Shown here piece after piece: positions 48,305-56,421 of a DNA stretch of 64,000 nucleotides. Positions within the stretch are counted from its first letter, which is position 1; each line of letters opens with the position of its first letter. Both the position numbers and the translations under genes were made by a program. A model generated the notes under the pieces. It worked only from the letters and a program-made list of their open reading frames with translations. It was not told the origin of the DNA and searched no databases. This DNA comes from Streptomyces colonosanans (GTDB lineage: Bacteria > Actinomycetota > Actinomycetes > Streptomycetales > Streptomycetaceae), in NCBI RefSeq assembly GCF_001866645.1, contig NZ_MLYP01000040.1, positions 1-64,000 of the forward strand, written 5' to 3'.

Positions 48305-50035
48305 TCATCGGGTCTTACGCGATGTCTCCTCCCCGCTGCGCCGCTTGCCGGGCGCGGAGGGTCTGGGCGCGGTCCTGCGCATTGTCAACCGGCCCCCTGC
48401 GGTGCTGGTCTCAAGAAGGCTGGAGGCGTCGGCGGGCAGGTCGGCCGTTCGCCGCATCCGCCACACGAGTACGTCGCTGACTGAGTCCGCGGTATCGAGT
48501 TCGCGGCCTTCTGCGGCGTTGGACAGGAGGGCGGCCGGGTCGTGGCCGGCGGCTTCGGCCTCTGCGATGGTTTCGGCCAGGGCGTACCAGCCGGGCTCGG
48601 CGAGGATCTGCTCGGCCAACTCCGGCAATGCCTTGCGCAGCGTCACCGTCTGCCGTTGAAGCATCGGCCGGTTCAGGCGACGGCCACGCTGGTAGAGCAC
48701 GCCGAGGGGCTGGGCGGCGGCCTCTTCATAGGCGGCGCGCAGATGCTCGGCGGCCTGACGGGCGGCGGCGGCCTGCTGAGCGTGTCCCTTCTTCGCGTGC
48801 CAGTGCATGGTCGCGGTGATGAGGAAGAACAGCATGTCGATCGCCATCGCGGTGCTCGCGCCGTCTTCGCCCCGGCCCAGCGCGGGACCGCCGTGGACGA
48901 GGTCGCGGGCGGCCTGCCGCAGGGCGCGGTCGTGCCCGCGCTCGGCACGTATGTGAGAGCGGGAGGCCCGCTCGAACGCGAAGGCGGCGTCCCGCAGTTC
49001 GCGGCGGGTGTGCGCGGCGGACGTCTTCGCGAGTGCGTCCAGGACCTCGCCGGCCGCAGCGATGTGGGCGGCGGCGACCGCGTCGTCACCATGCTCGACG
49101 ACCGTGATGGCGGTCCAGGCGGCCGACGCTGTCCGCCGACGGACGGCAGACGGGCTGGCCGCAGTGGCACGGCCGGGAGTATCTGTCGATGACGTCGGGT
49201 CGGCGGACCAGCGCTCACGGATCCGTGGCAAGGACAGGTCCGGGGCAAGGCGGACCCCAGGGTAGAACACGGGCTCGCCGTCCTTGTTGCGGTCGTCCGG
49301 CAGAGCCACCTTGTAACCGAGCAGGTCACCGGAGGGAGCCTCACGCGTGCGGATCAGGAGGCCGGCGGCGGCGAGGCGGTCGAAGAACTCCGCCTCACTT
49401 CGGGCGCCGGTCACCGCTCGGCGTACGGTCTCGCGCAGTTCCTCCCGCGCAGTGCGCTCGCGGCCCTGGCGCTGAGCCTTGTGGCGCTCGGCGCTGGTGG
49501 GGCGCTTCGCGGCGGTGCCGTCACCCTTGTTGAGGCGGCGCAGGCCCAGCTCTGCTTCGAGGGCACGGGCCTCGGCCTGGACGCGGGCGGCGTCGTTGTC
49601 GAGGTCGGGTTTATACCCGTCCTCGCGGACGAGGGTGGCGACGATGTGGATGTGGTCGCCGGCGTGCCGCACGGCCGCCCACCGGCAACCCGCTCCCGCC
49701 TCGGGGTCGTCGATCCCGGCAGCGGCAACCATGCGGCGGGCCACGTCGCCCCATTCCTCGTCCGTCAGGATCCGGTCCTCGCCGCCGTTACGTACCGACA
49801 GATGCCACACGTGCTTCTTCGGCCGCTGGGCCTCGTCGACGTTCTCGACTGGCTGGTCCAGGAGCTGCTGGAGCTGCTTGAGAGTCGCGGCGGGGTCCCG
49901 TCCGGGATCCGGAGCGTTGTGATCCCAGGAGGCGACGAGGTGCGGGTCGGTGTGCTCCTCGAACTTGCCCGGCCCGTACAGGTAATACAGGAGGCCGATG
50001 GTGCGCTGGCCGCGCTTTTGGATCCGGGGAATCAC
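48305..50035 (-). CDS. MOB-type relaxase (MobA/VirD2 superfamily)
   Basis: 576 residues from the ATG at 50035. The N-terminal domain is a relaxase: candidate nicking tyrosines Y17, Y18 and Y20 in LLYYLYGPGKFEEHT, the strand HVWHLSVRNG, the helix EWGDVARRMVAAAGI, GCRWAAVRH, and the metal-binding HIHIVATL (H128 and H130). A helical C-terminal part of about 400 residues follows. The enzyme should nick oriT and stay joined to the transferred strand. It lies in a leftward operon after mobC, interrupted by one opposing gene. Confidence 0.9.
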   Translation of the reverse strand: MIPRIQKRGQRTIGLLYYLYGPGKFEEHTDPHLVASWDHNAPDPGRDPAATLKQLQQLLDQPVENVDEAQRPKKHVWHLSVRNGGEDRILTDEEWGDVARRMVAAAGIDDPEAGAGCRWAAVRHAGDHIHIVATLVREDGYKPDLDNDAARVQAEARALEAELGLRRLNKGDGTAAKRPTSAERHKAQRQGRERTAREELRETVRRAVTGARSEAEFFDRLAAAGLLIRTREAPSGDLLGYKVALPDDRNKDGEPVFYPGVRLAPDLSLPRIRERWSADPTSSTDTPGRATAASPSAVRRRTASAAWTAITVVEHGDDAVAAAHIAAAGEVLDALAKTSAAHTRRELRDAAFAFERASRSHIRAERGHDRALRQAARDLVHGGPALGRGEDGASTAMAIDMLFFLITATMHWHAKKGHAQQAAAARQAAEHLRAAYEEAAAQPLGVLYQRGRRLNRPMLQRQTVTLRKALPELAEQILAEPGWYALAETIAEAEAAGHDPAALLSNAAEGRELDTADSVSDVLVWRMRRTADLPADASSLLETSTAGGRLTMRRTAPRPSAPGKRRSGEETSRKTR

Positions 50036-50119
50036 GCTGCTGTCCTCGACGGGTTGATCAACGGGAATGGGCAGTGGGAAGAGGGCGTTCCACGCGCGCG
50101 GTGCGGGAAGTGCTCACGG

Positions 50120-50605
50120 ATGAGCTGGATATCGCCGCTTTCCGCGCTGCTGGGAGTTCTGCTGGGGGCCGGCGCGACGGCGCTGGCGGACCGGCGGCGT
50201 TGGCGTCGGGAGGCGGTCACGCGCCTGCTGGAGCTGCGTACAGAGGTGTACGCCGAGTACCTTCTCGCGATGGAGGACACGGGCAGGGACCTGCTGCGCG
50301 TGCTGCGGACCACGGCAGTCGAGGAACGTGAGACGGCGGCTGCATCTGCGTTCGCCGGCTTCAATCTCGGTGGCACGCGGCAGCGGATCCATGTCCTGGC
50401 TCCGCTCGACGTCGTTCGGGCAGCAGACGAGATCTTTCGAGGTCTGCGACGCGCGAGCGACTACGTGATTACTGCGGACGCACAGGACACCCTGGCGCTC
50501 CTTGCACTGAAGGACGAGGTCGGCACGCTGCGGGACCGGTTCCAGGAAGCTGTCCGGCGCGACATCCGAAGCCTGCTGGCCGGCAGAGCCTCGTGGTCTG
50601 CCTGA
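50120..50605 (+). CDS. membrane-anchored hypothetical protein inside the mob region
   Basis: 161 residues from the ATG at 50120 with GGAAG nine bases upstream. It has one N-terminal membrane helix (PLSALLGVLLGAGATALADR), an Arg-rich stretch and a helical domain (LLELRTEVYAEYLLAMEDTG, VVRAADEIFRGLRRASDYVI). The layout matches the product of 1746-2336. It is transcribed against the surrounding operon, between mobC and the relaxase gene. Function unknown. Confidence 0.65.
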   Translation: MSWISPLSALLGVLLGAGATALADRRRWRREAVTRLLELRTEVYAEYLLAMEDTGRDLLRVLRTTAVEERETAAASAFAGFNLGGTRQRIHVLAPLDVVRAADEIFRGLRRASDYVITADAQDTLALLALKDEVGTLRDRFQEAVRRDIRSLLAGRASWSA

Positions 50606-50614
50606 GCCGCTCGG

Positions 50615-51247
50615 TCAATGCTGTTCCAGCAGCCGGTCCGTGACCGCCTGCACGCGAGCGACCGCTCGCTGAACCGCCGAAACGACAGCGTCGAGTTCCG
50701 CGGGTTGTCCACCGCTGTTGACGGCACGGGCGACCTGATTCAAGTTGTTGCCGACCTGCCCGAGATGACGGCGCGCGGCGAAGAGTTCAGCTATCAGGTC
50801 TCGGTGGCCTGCGATGGCCGCAGCGGTGTTCTCGGCGTCGTCGGCGGCAGCGAGACCGGCGCGCACGAGGTAAGCGGGCAGGCTCTTGCGTGACGTACGG
50901 GCTGCGGTGGTCAGCCGATTCCACTCGTCGTCGCTGAGACGGATGTTGCAGATGCGTGCGCGCTTGTTCTTCTGGGGGGAGCGCTTACGCGCGGTGGATG
51001 TTGGAGCGGTGTCCACGCGGCTTCGTCGCTGCTCCTCCGCCCCTGGCTGCGATCCGCCCTCGGTCGCCGCCTGATGGTCCAGCGCCCCCCGGTGCTGGAC
51101 CGCTCCTGCCACCCCTGGGGCCGGAGATGGCCAAGCTGCCTTCCCCGACGGGGAAGAGTAGCTTGGCCGATAACTTGCTCGCCCCGAGACCGAGTTGGAG
51201 TCGCGAGCAGGTTCCGGGGTGTTGCCGTTCTGGGGTGGGTTCGTCAT
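50615..51247 (-). CDS. MobC-like relaxosome protein
   Basis: 210 residues from the ATG at 51247, which overlaps the upstream stop as ATGA. A long polar N-terminus (residues 1-100) precedes the MobC/ribbon-helix-helix part: ICNIRLSDDEWNRLTTAART, SRKSLPAYLVRAGLA, then the diagnostic LFAARRHLGQVGNNLNQVAR AVN. MobC proteins bind near oriT and help the relaxase open the DNA. The gene is upstream of the relaxase in the same direction. Confidence 0.85.
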   Translation of the reverse strand: MTNPPQNGNTPEPARDSNSVSGRASYRPSYSSPSGKAAWPSPAPGVAGAVQHRGALDHQAATEGGSQPGAEEQRRSRVDTAPTSTARKRSPQKNKRARICNIRLSDDEWNRLTTAARTSRKSLPAYLVRAGLAAADDAENTAAAIAGHRDLIAELFAARRHLGQVGNNLNQVARAVNSGGQPAELDAVVSAVQRAVARVQAVTDRLLEQH

Positions 51248-51481
51248 CGGGATTCGGGCCTCGTGGAGCGGATGTGGTACTGGATGGTGGCGGCCAGTTC
51301 GACGACGTCGCCCGGTCCCATGAGGACCTGGATGGGCCCGTCGGGCTGGTGCTGGACGAGCCACTGGCCGGTCGGCGCGAGGACTGCGGCGTGCAGGAGC
51401 CGGTGGCTGACCAGAACGTTCGCCCAGGCGCTGGCCTCGGCGGTCGTGGGGCTAGACTGAGCGAAGGGGACGCGGAATCAC
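51244..51481 (-). CDS. small protein needing a +1 frameshift
   Basis: AAGGAGG (51488-51494) and six spacer bases precede GTG at 51481, which encodes MIPRPLRSV and then TAG at 51452. Skipping the T of TAG leads into a frame that runs to 51244 without a start of its own: AEASAWANVLVSHRLLHAAV, LAPTGQWLVQHQPDGPIQVL, GDVVELAATIQYHIRSTRPE. The pattern of the second part is coding and its stop overlaps mobC. Sequence error, mutation or recoding are all possible. Function unknown. Confidence 0.5.
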
Positions 51482-51569
51482 GGCATGCCTCCTTAAACCG
51501 GGACGGTGGCCCGGCGTGCAGCCGCACCACCCGATACGGATAGGAGCGCTGGGCTGGGGCTTTGCTGGT

Positions 51570-51761
51570 TCAGCCGCATTCGGTGCAGTGCCCGACGTGG
51601 CTGTTGAGCGCCCGGGCCATCCGCTGCTTCGTCGATGCGGCCTGCTTCGCGCTGGACTTAGCTGCGGGACTGCCGTCGTGCCGATTGGAGTGGGCGACCA
51701 TGAAGCCGATCTCCCGCTCATACTCCGCACGGATGGTGTTGAACTGGTGGCAGGTCTTCAT
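51570..51761 (-). CDS. small protein, 63 residues
   Basis: ATG at 51761 overlaps the stop of the upstream membrane-protein gene; AGGAG lies about ten bases before it. The product (CHQFNTIRAEYEREIGFMVA, Lys/Ala-rich centre, end GHCTECG) has a CxxC pair near the C-terminus. Function unknown; position suggests co-production with mob proteins. Confidence 0.55.
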   Translation of the reverse strand: MKTCHQFNTIRAEYEREIGFMVAHSNRHDGSPAAKSSAKQAASTKQRMARALNSHVGHCTECG

Positions 51762-53395
51762 CGGGCGGTGCTCCTAGTCTTCGTGGTGTCGTCGCTCCGC
51801 AGTCTTTGGAGGACGAGGCTCAGCCGGTCGTTTCGGCCGCCTGGGAGGCCCTCCCGGCGGAGGATCTCCCGCAGCTGGACTCGGGTGATCGACTCGTTGC
51901 CGTCCCGTTCGAGCAGGGCGCGGACGTGGGGGCGCACCTGCTGGACGAGCTGGTCCATGGACTGCTCAGGCTCCCGGGGCGGATGCTGCGTCTGCGGGCT
52001 GCGGGACCGGCTGCTTCGCTCCTCCTTGCCCTTGGACTTGGCCTTCGTGGTCGGCTTCCGCCGGACGGGGACCTTGTGTCCCCGGTCCCCGGTGGTGTCG
52101 GTCCCCGTGTGGGTCGGTCCCCGGTCCCCGGTGGTGTCGGTCCCCGTGTGGGTCGGTCCCCGGTCCCCGGTGGTGTCGGTCCCCGACTCGGCGGCTCCCG
52201 GCCCCCGGTGCGATCCAGGGCCCTGGGCAGCCACTTCAGCCACAGGGAGGTCGGTCCCCGCGCAGACTTCCTGCACCTCACTGGATCCCGGCTTCACGGC
52301 CTCGGCCCCGGAATCATGGGTCCCGAGACTCGAGTTACGGTCCCCGGCCACGTTTCCCTCCTCGGTATCCGCCCTGTGGTCCCCGGTCCCCGACGTGTGC
52401 TCGGCATTCACGGTCCCCGGTTTCCTCTCGGTCCCCGGTCCCTGACCGCGCGTCGATCCGATGCCGGCGTGGGGACCGGCGATGGAGAGCGTGCTGCTCT
52501 CGGCGTGCGAGGTGGGGACCGCGATGGTCGTTTCACTGGTGTGGTGTGGGGACCATGGAGAGGCCAGTGGGACCGTGGCGAGCGCGAGTGCGTGACGTCG
52601 GGCTGCGAGCTGGGCGAGTAGTTCCGCGCGCTGGGCCGGGTCCGTGCCCACCGAGGCCCGGCCGATCGCTTTCGACAGTTGCTGCGTCAGGTGCCGTCCG
52701 CGTCGACTCAGCCGCTGCTGCGGTGTCTGCTCGGCGAGCCGGGCGGCGAGGGTGACGGCGCGGGCTGTGGCGCGGTCGCGGGTGATCTGCGCGGCGTCGC
52801 GGTCCCGCGCGGCGATGCCGAGTCGGGACAGCAGCCGTTCGCGTGCCTCGCGCCCGAGGGTGGCGATCAGGCCGTGGGAGGCGGCGCCGGGGGTGCGCTG
52901 GCGCAGTTCGAGGCCCATGGCGAGGTGCCAGAGCATGGCCGCCATGACCGGGCCGACGAAGGCGCGGACGGTGCCGCCGACGAAGCCGCTCTCGGCGTAG
53001 GCGGGGATCACCTGCACTCCGGTGATGACCCATACGAGGGTGCCCGGCAGCCCGGGGGCCCCTTGGGTGGTGAGGTTCTGGCGGGCCATCAGCGCGGTGG
53101 CGAACAGGCCCAGTTCGGCGGCGGCGAACATGCTGGCGCGTTCGGCGGTGCCGGCGATGTCGAGGTAGTCGGCTGCGAAGCGCCAGCTCGTGTGCGCGCT
53201 GTAGGCGGTGCAGCCGAGCGCGGCCAGGGCGGCGGCAGCGACCGCCCCACTGCTGAGACGTTTCTGCGTACGTGTCGCCCGGCGCCGGAACGCCCAGCCG
53301 GTCAGGGCCAGAACCATGGCTGCGCCGGGGACGCCGAGGATGAGGAGGAGGGAGGGATCGTGGCCGGCACCGAGGGACAGGGCAGGGTGGGTCAT
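51758..53395 (-). CDS. DUF2637-like membrane protein with repetitive tail
   Basis: 545 residues from the ATG at 53395 (ATGA overlap with the WhiB gene). About four membrane helices occupy residues 10-150: LLLILGVPGAAMVLALTGWA, GAVAAAALAALGCTAYSAHT, AAAELGLFATALMARQNLTT and FVGPVMAAMLWHLAMGLELR, a layout like Streptomyces DUF2637/Spd-type proteins. A helical domain follows. The tail has three copies of a 13-residue repeat (TGTDTTGDRGPTH), a basic KAKSKGKEER stretch, and a C-terminal helical domain (VRPHVRALLERDGNESITRV) like a small wHTH. A spread or DNA-handling role at the membrane is possible. Confidence 0.6.
   Translation of the reverse strand: MTHPALSLGAGHDPSLLLILGVPGAAMVLALTGWAFRRRATRTQKRLSSGAVAAAALAALGCTAYSAHTSWRFAADYLDIAGTAERASMFAAAELGLFATALMARQNLTTQGAPGLPGTLVWVITGVQVIPAYAESGFVGGTVRAFVGPVMAAMLWHLAMGLELRQRTPGAASHGLIATLGREARERLLSRLGIAARDRDAAQITRDRATARAVTLAARLAEQTPQQRLSRRGRHLTQQLSKAIGRASVGTDPAQRAELLAQLAARRHALALATVPLASPWSPHHTSETTIAVPTSHAESSTLSIAGPHAGIGSTRGQGPGTERKPGTVNAEHTSGTGDHRADTEEGNVAGDRNSSLGTHDSGAEAVKPGSSEVQEVCAGTDLPVAEVAAQGPGSHRGPGAAESGTDTTGDRGPTHTGTDTTGDRGPTHTGTDTTGDRGHKVPVRRKPTTKAKSKGKEERSSRSRSPQTQHPPREPEQSMDQLVQQVRPHVRALLERDGNESITRVQLREILRREGLPGGRNDRLSLVLQRLRSDDTTKTRSTAR
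52077..52190. repeat. 39-bp tandem repeat, about three copies
   Basis: GGTGGTGTCG recurs at 52091, 52130 and 52169, a period of 39 bases, within the membrane-protein gene. Each unit encodes 13 residues (TGTDTTGDRGPTH), so copy-number changes keep the frame. No spacer diversity, so this is not a CRISPR array. Confidence 0.85.
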
Positions 53396-54039
53396 GCGGC
53401 CTTTCCGAGAGGGGCGTGCGCCGAGGCTGACGTCACTGGGCGGGAGACAGGCTGCTGTGCGGCGGGTCGGGCGGTCGGAGGCTGGCTGTTCGTCTTGGCC
53501 GGTGTGCCCTGCTTCTTCGTGTTCTTGCGCCTTGGCACGCCGAGGGTCCGGTCGCGGTCGAAGACCTTGTTGGCAGCCTGCCGCAGCAGGTCTCGGGCGT
53601 GCTTGTAGCTGATCTGCAGGGCAGCGGCCAGCCGGTCCGGGCGCCATCCACGGACGTAGGCGTGGTCGACGATGACCTTCCGCTCGGCCTCGGTCAGGTG
53701 GACGTCGCGGCCGTTGAAGAAGGCGACCACGCGGCTGTAGTCGAGGCGCTGGGGCAGGCCGTCGTGCCAGGGGCGGCGTTCTGCGGCGGTCAGTCCGCCC
53801 CAGATGCCTTCCTTGAGGTCGTTGTCCAGGGCGTAGGTGAAGCAGTCGCGGCGGACCGGGCACAGGGCGCACAGTTCCTTGGCGTCGGCGATGGCCTCGT
53901 GGTCCCGGGGCAGCGGGAAGAAGGTGGCATCGGCGTCCTCGGGGTCCATGCCGTGGCACACGCCGCGGGGCTGCCAGCTGGTGTCACCGATCCCTCGCAG
54001 ACCGGTGGCGGGTGAGGTGTGGGTGGTGATGTGGCGCAA
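53392..54039 (-). CDS. WhiB-family protein with C-terminal HTH
   Basis: 215 residues from the TTG at 54039 (GGAG six bases upstream). The WhiB domain has four cysteines that bind a 4Fe-4S cluster (C28, C57, C60, C66; GVCHGMDPEDADATFF, LCALCPVRRDC) and the GIWGGLT turn. Normal WhiB proteins end soon after. Here about 70 residues follow with an HTH-like segment (LTEAERKVIVDHAYVRGWRP, DRLAAALQISYKHARDLLRQ), then a Lys/Pro/Ala tail. It is probably a redox-sensitive regulator that also binds DNA directly. Confidence 0.85.
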   Translation of the reverse strand: MRHITTHTSPATGLRGIGDTSWQPRGVCHGMDPEDADATFFPLPRDHEAIADAKELCALCPVRRDCFTYALDNDLKEGIWGGLTAAERRPWHDGLPQRLDYSRVVAFFNGRDVHLTEAERKVIVDHAYVRGWRPDRLAAALQISYKHARDLLRQAANKVFDRDRTLGVPRRKNTKKQGTPAKTNSQPPTARPAAQQPVSRPVTSASAHAPLGKAA

Positions 54040-54198
54040 GGGGGGCTCCGATGTGCTGCCGCGTCGATCGGATGGGGGCTGGTGGTGGGCGGACGCGGCG
54101 TCGGGTGCCTGCTGCGGCGCGGGACGGGGGCCGCAGCAGGGGCGGGTCGGTTGTGTTGTGCGGGTGCATCGGATGGGGTGCACCGCTGGGCGGACGGG

Positions 54199-54894
54199 TC
54201 AGGCCGTCGCCGACTGCCGGGCCTGCTGGGCGGCGGCGAGGTCCTGGCGGCAGTGGTGCGGGGTGGCCCGCGGGGTGTTGCCGCGCGCGAAGCCGTCGGG
54301 GTCGACGCGTCGGCGTCGGCAGGGCTCGCCCACGGGGGCCTGGCACCATTCGCAGCGGACCGAGAGCGTGTCCGGCTGTCCTTGCGCGATAGCCGCCTCG
54401 CGTGCCGCGCGGGCCGGCCGGAAGGGTGAGAGGGCGGCTCGGGCCTCCGGCGGGATACAGGAGCCGACTTCCCTCAGCCGTGCTTCCAGCCTCGGGTCGA
54501 TCCGGCCGCGTCCGGCGAGCTGCCGGTACTGCACGGGCTGGGCGGTGCCGCTGGCGACGGCGCGGCGGGCGCCGACCAACTCGGCGGTCCAGGCTGCCTG
54601 GTCGTCGGGGTCGGCGGACGGGGTGGGGTCGGTGTGCCGCCGGAGGCGGTCGCGCTTGTAGCTCTCCCACGGGCGGGCGATGTCCGCGGGCAGGATCTGG
54701 TACGGCGAGACGCGGATGTGCTGGCGGGCGGCGACGCGGGCATCCCAGCCGTGCGGCGTGGCCAAGGGCACGTCACCGAGCAGCTCGTGCCACTGGGCGA
54801 GCTGGTCGCGGGCCTCGCCCTGGTCGGTGCGGATAGTGCGGGGGTCGAGTCGGCCGATGTAGGCCAGCAGGGCGGCGATTTCGCGGCGGTCCAT
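54199..54894 (-). CDS. zinc-finger hypothetical protein
   Basis: 231 residues; GGAG six bases before the ATG at 54894. The N-terminal part is helical (REIAALLAYIGRLDPRTIRT). A basic middle section (WESYKRDRLRRHTDPTPSAD) follows. Near the C-terminus CEWCQAPVGEPCRRRR with HHCRQD has the spacing of a small actinobacterial DNA-binding zinc finger. It lies between the putative rep gene and the WhiB gene. Function unknown. Confidence 0.65.
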   Translation of the reverse strand: MDRREIAALLAYIGRLDPRTIRTDQGEARDQLAQWHELLGDVPLATPHGWDARVAARQHIRVSPYQILPADIARPWESYKRDRLRRHTDPTPSADPDDQAAWTAELVGARRAVASGTAQPVQYRQLAGRGRIDPRLEARLREVGSCIPPEARAALSPFRPARAAREAAIAQGQPDTLSVRCEWCQAPVGEPCRRRRVDPDGFARGNTPRATPHHCRQDLAAAQQARQSATA

Positions 54895-54896
54895 GG

Positions 54897-55790
54897 CTAC
54901 TCCGTTCCGGTCGGCTCGCCTAGGGCAGCAAGGAGGGCGGCGGTGTGGGCCTCGGCGCGGGTCATGCCCCCGGCGGTGGCAGGGCCGCTGCCCGGCAGGG
55001 CGTAGAGGTTCGGGCGGCCGGGGTTGTGCTCCCGGGCGATCCAGGAGCGCCAGTCGGCAGCCCAGGCTCGTGCCGGCTGAGGCTTCCAACCGGAGCGGTG
55101 GGCCCGCCACTTCGCGTCGGCAGCTTGCAGGCCTTCGACGCCGAGGCGGGCGAGGTGGCCTTGCTGGCGGGCCCAGGCTTCGGTGGCTGGGTCGATACGC
55201 CACCGGTCAGCCGAGGTGACGGCAGCACCACTACTGCTGCCATTCCGGTTCACCTTCGGTTCACTACTGTTCTGGGGGTCGGTTTCCGATCCCCCCGAGG
55301 GCCGGAATCCGTACCGTCGAGGGGTCGGATTCCGACGCGAGGGGTTGGATTCCGACCCTGCCGGATTCCGGCGCGAGGGGCCGGAATCCGACCCGTTCTT
55401 GGGCCAGATCCCGTACTGCCGAAGCTCCTCGACCCTCAGATCCGGCACCGGATCCGACTCCGTTACCGGACCGGTCTCCGCCTCCGAGCTCTCCTGCGCG
55501 GCCTTGACCTTGACCATGAACGCGGCGGCGACGGGCAGGCGGTAGACCGTGGCGCGCTGCGGACCCTGCAGGTCGTCGCGCTGTTCCAACTCGCCGCTCA
55601 GGACGAGTTTGTCAAGGGCGTCGCGTACTGCTGTCCGGGACGCGTTGGTACGCTCGATCAGGCTGGACAGGGATGCCCAGGCGGTGCATTGCTCGTCGGG
55701 TACTCGGTCGGCGATCGACAGCAGGACCAGACGCGCGGTTCCCCTGCTGGAGCTGTGCTCCCACACCCACTCGCGGGTATCACGGCTCAT
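54897..55790 (-). CDS. wHTH protein, putative replication initiator
   Basis: 297 residues from the ATG at 55790 with GGGAG upstream. The N-terminus is a winged helix (ARLVLLSIADRVPDEQCTAW, ASLSSLIERTNASRTAVRDA, LDKLVLSGELEQRDD, wing RATVYRL). The centre is low-complexity and is encoded by an array of palindromes. The C-terminus (AWAADWRSWIAREHNP) resembles the end of phage O/DnaT-like replication proteins. I suggest plasmid replication initiation with an internal origin, as known for other actinobacterial rep genes. A transcription regulator is the alternative. Confidence 0.55.
   Translation of the reverse strand: MSRDTREWVWEHSSSRGTARLVLLSIADRVPDEQCTAWASLSSLIERTNASRTAVRDALDKLVLSGELEQRDDLQGPQRATVYRLPVAAAFMVKVKAAQESSEAETGPVTESDPVPDLRVEELRQYGIWPKNGSDSGPSRRNPAGSESNPSRRNPTPRRYGFRPSGGSETDPQNSSEPKVNRNGSSSGAAVTSADRWRIDPATEAWARQQGHLARLGVEGLQAADAKWRAHRSGWKPQPARAWAADWRSWIAREHNPGRPNLYALPGSGPATAGGMTRAEAHTAALLAALGEPTGTE
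55279..55393. repeat. iteron-like array of six 13-bp palindromes
   Basis: Copies at 55279, 55302, 55325, 55345, 55361 and 55381, each 13 bases, with consensus G-(T/C)-CGGA-(A/T)-TCCG-(A/G)-C. GTCGGATTCCGAC (55325) and GCCGGATTCCGGC (55361) are perfect 6-1-6 palindromes. Start-to-start spacing is 16-23 bases, near two helical turns. The array is inside the coding region of the putative rep gene. It may be an origin of replication or an operator set. Confidence 0.75.
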
Positions 55791-56421
55791 CGGCCGCTCC
55801 CGACGATCCCCCGGGGGGCAGGCGCCGGCGCGTCGCCCGAACGGCGCCGCCCCCCGGTGTGGTTGGGCGAGGGCACGAGGGTGACTGGCGCGCAGACGAG
55901 GCCGACGGGCCTTTTGCGCAGGGCAGAGCGCATGCAAGAATCCCCTTTTGTGTTGCCGCGCTGAGACGCCCCCTGGAAGGGATCAGCGTGGTGATGGTGG
56001 CGATCTCCGCCCTTGCAGGGGCGGTATGGCCGATTGAGCGTTCGGCGTCCAGGAGTTGGCCCTCCCGGGCGCCGTCGCCGTATACGGGCCTACAAGGCCC
56101 GGAGCGCGCGCATACTGCTGCTCCTCGTGCTCGTCGTCCCGCTGGGCGGGCTGCCCGGCAGGACGACGAACATACGCACGACCCCGCGTCAAGATCCAGA
56201 GTTGGTTCTTAAACTCTGTAGAAGTCGTTGACGGTCGTGCATGACCTTCTCCCCGGCGACTCTGACCTGCGGTTCGACACTTCAGTGTCGGGTGACGCCA
56301 CCAAGCTATGTCATGGTGTTCAGTGGCTGTCAACACTTTGGTTCCCACAGAGGGGCGGTGTGTGGGTATCTTGGACACTGAAGTATGTTGTGTGTGCCCT
56401 AGGGAGGGAGGTGGAACCGCT
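55791..56421. other. divergent regulatory region upstream of the rep and XRE genes
   Basis: About 630 bases. The left part should contain the promoter of the leftward rep operon. CGTCGTCC and GGACGACG near 56126-56163 form an 8-bp stem. The right part (56230-56421) is less GC-rich and has several palindromes, one listed separately. Short frames with a hydrophobic stretch (ILLLLVLVVPLGG, about 56105) are not called because start and ribosome sites are poor. Confidence 0.45.
56275..56290. promoter_or_regulatory. palindromic operator candidate upstream of the XRE gene
   Basis: CGACACT-TC-AGTGTCG is a perfect 7-2-7 palindrome. A partial copy, GGAC ACT-GA-AGT, lies at 56373-56384 close to the start of the XRE gene, and GTGTT-N10-AACAC spans 56317-56336. 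Repeated ACACT/AGTGT half-sites suggest autoregulation by the XRE protein. Confidence 0.5.

Noticed and set aside
48056..48484. Rightward frame crossing the end of the relaxase gene
   Set aside because: It runs antisense to conserved relaxase C-terminal sequence and has no ribosome site; a high-GC shadow frame.
52077..52190. Short regular repeats that could be taken for a CRISPR array
   Set aside because: The 39-bp units are contiguous with no variable spacers and stay in frame within a gene, so they are a coding minisatellite.
55983..56231. Small frames with a hydrophobic stretch upstream of the XRE gene
   Set aside because: Starts and ribosome sites are poor, and both strands show open frames because of GC bias; not called.
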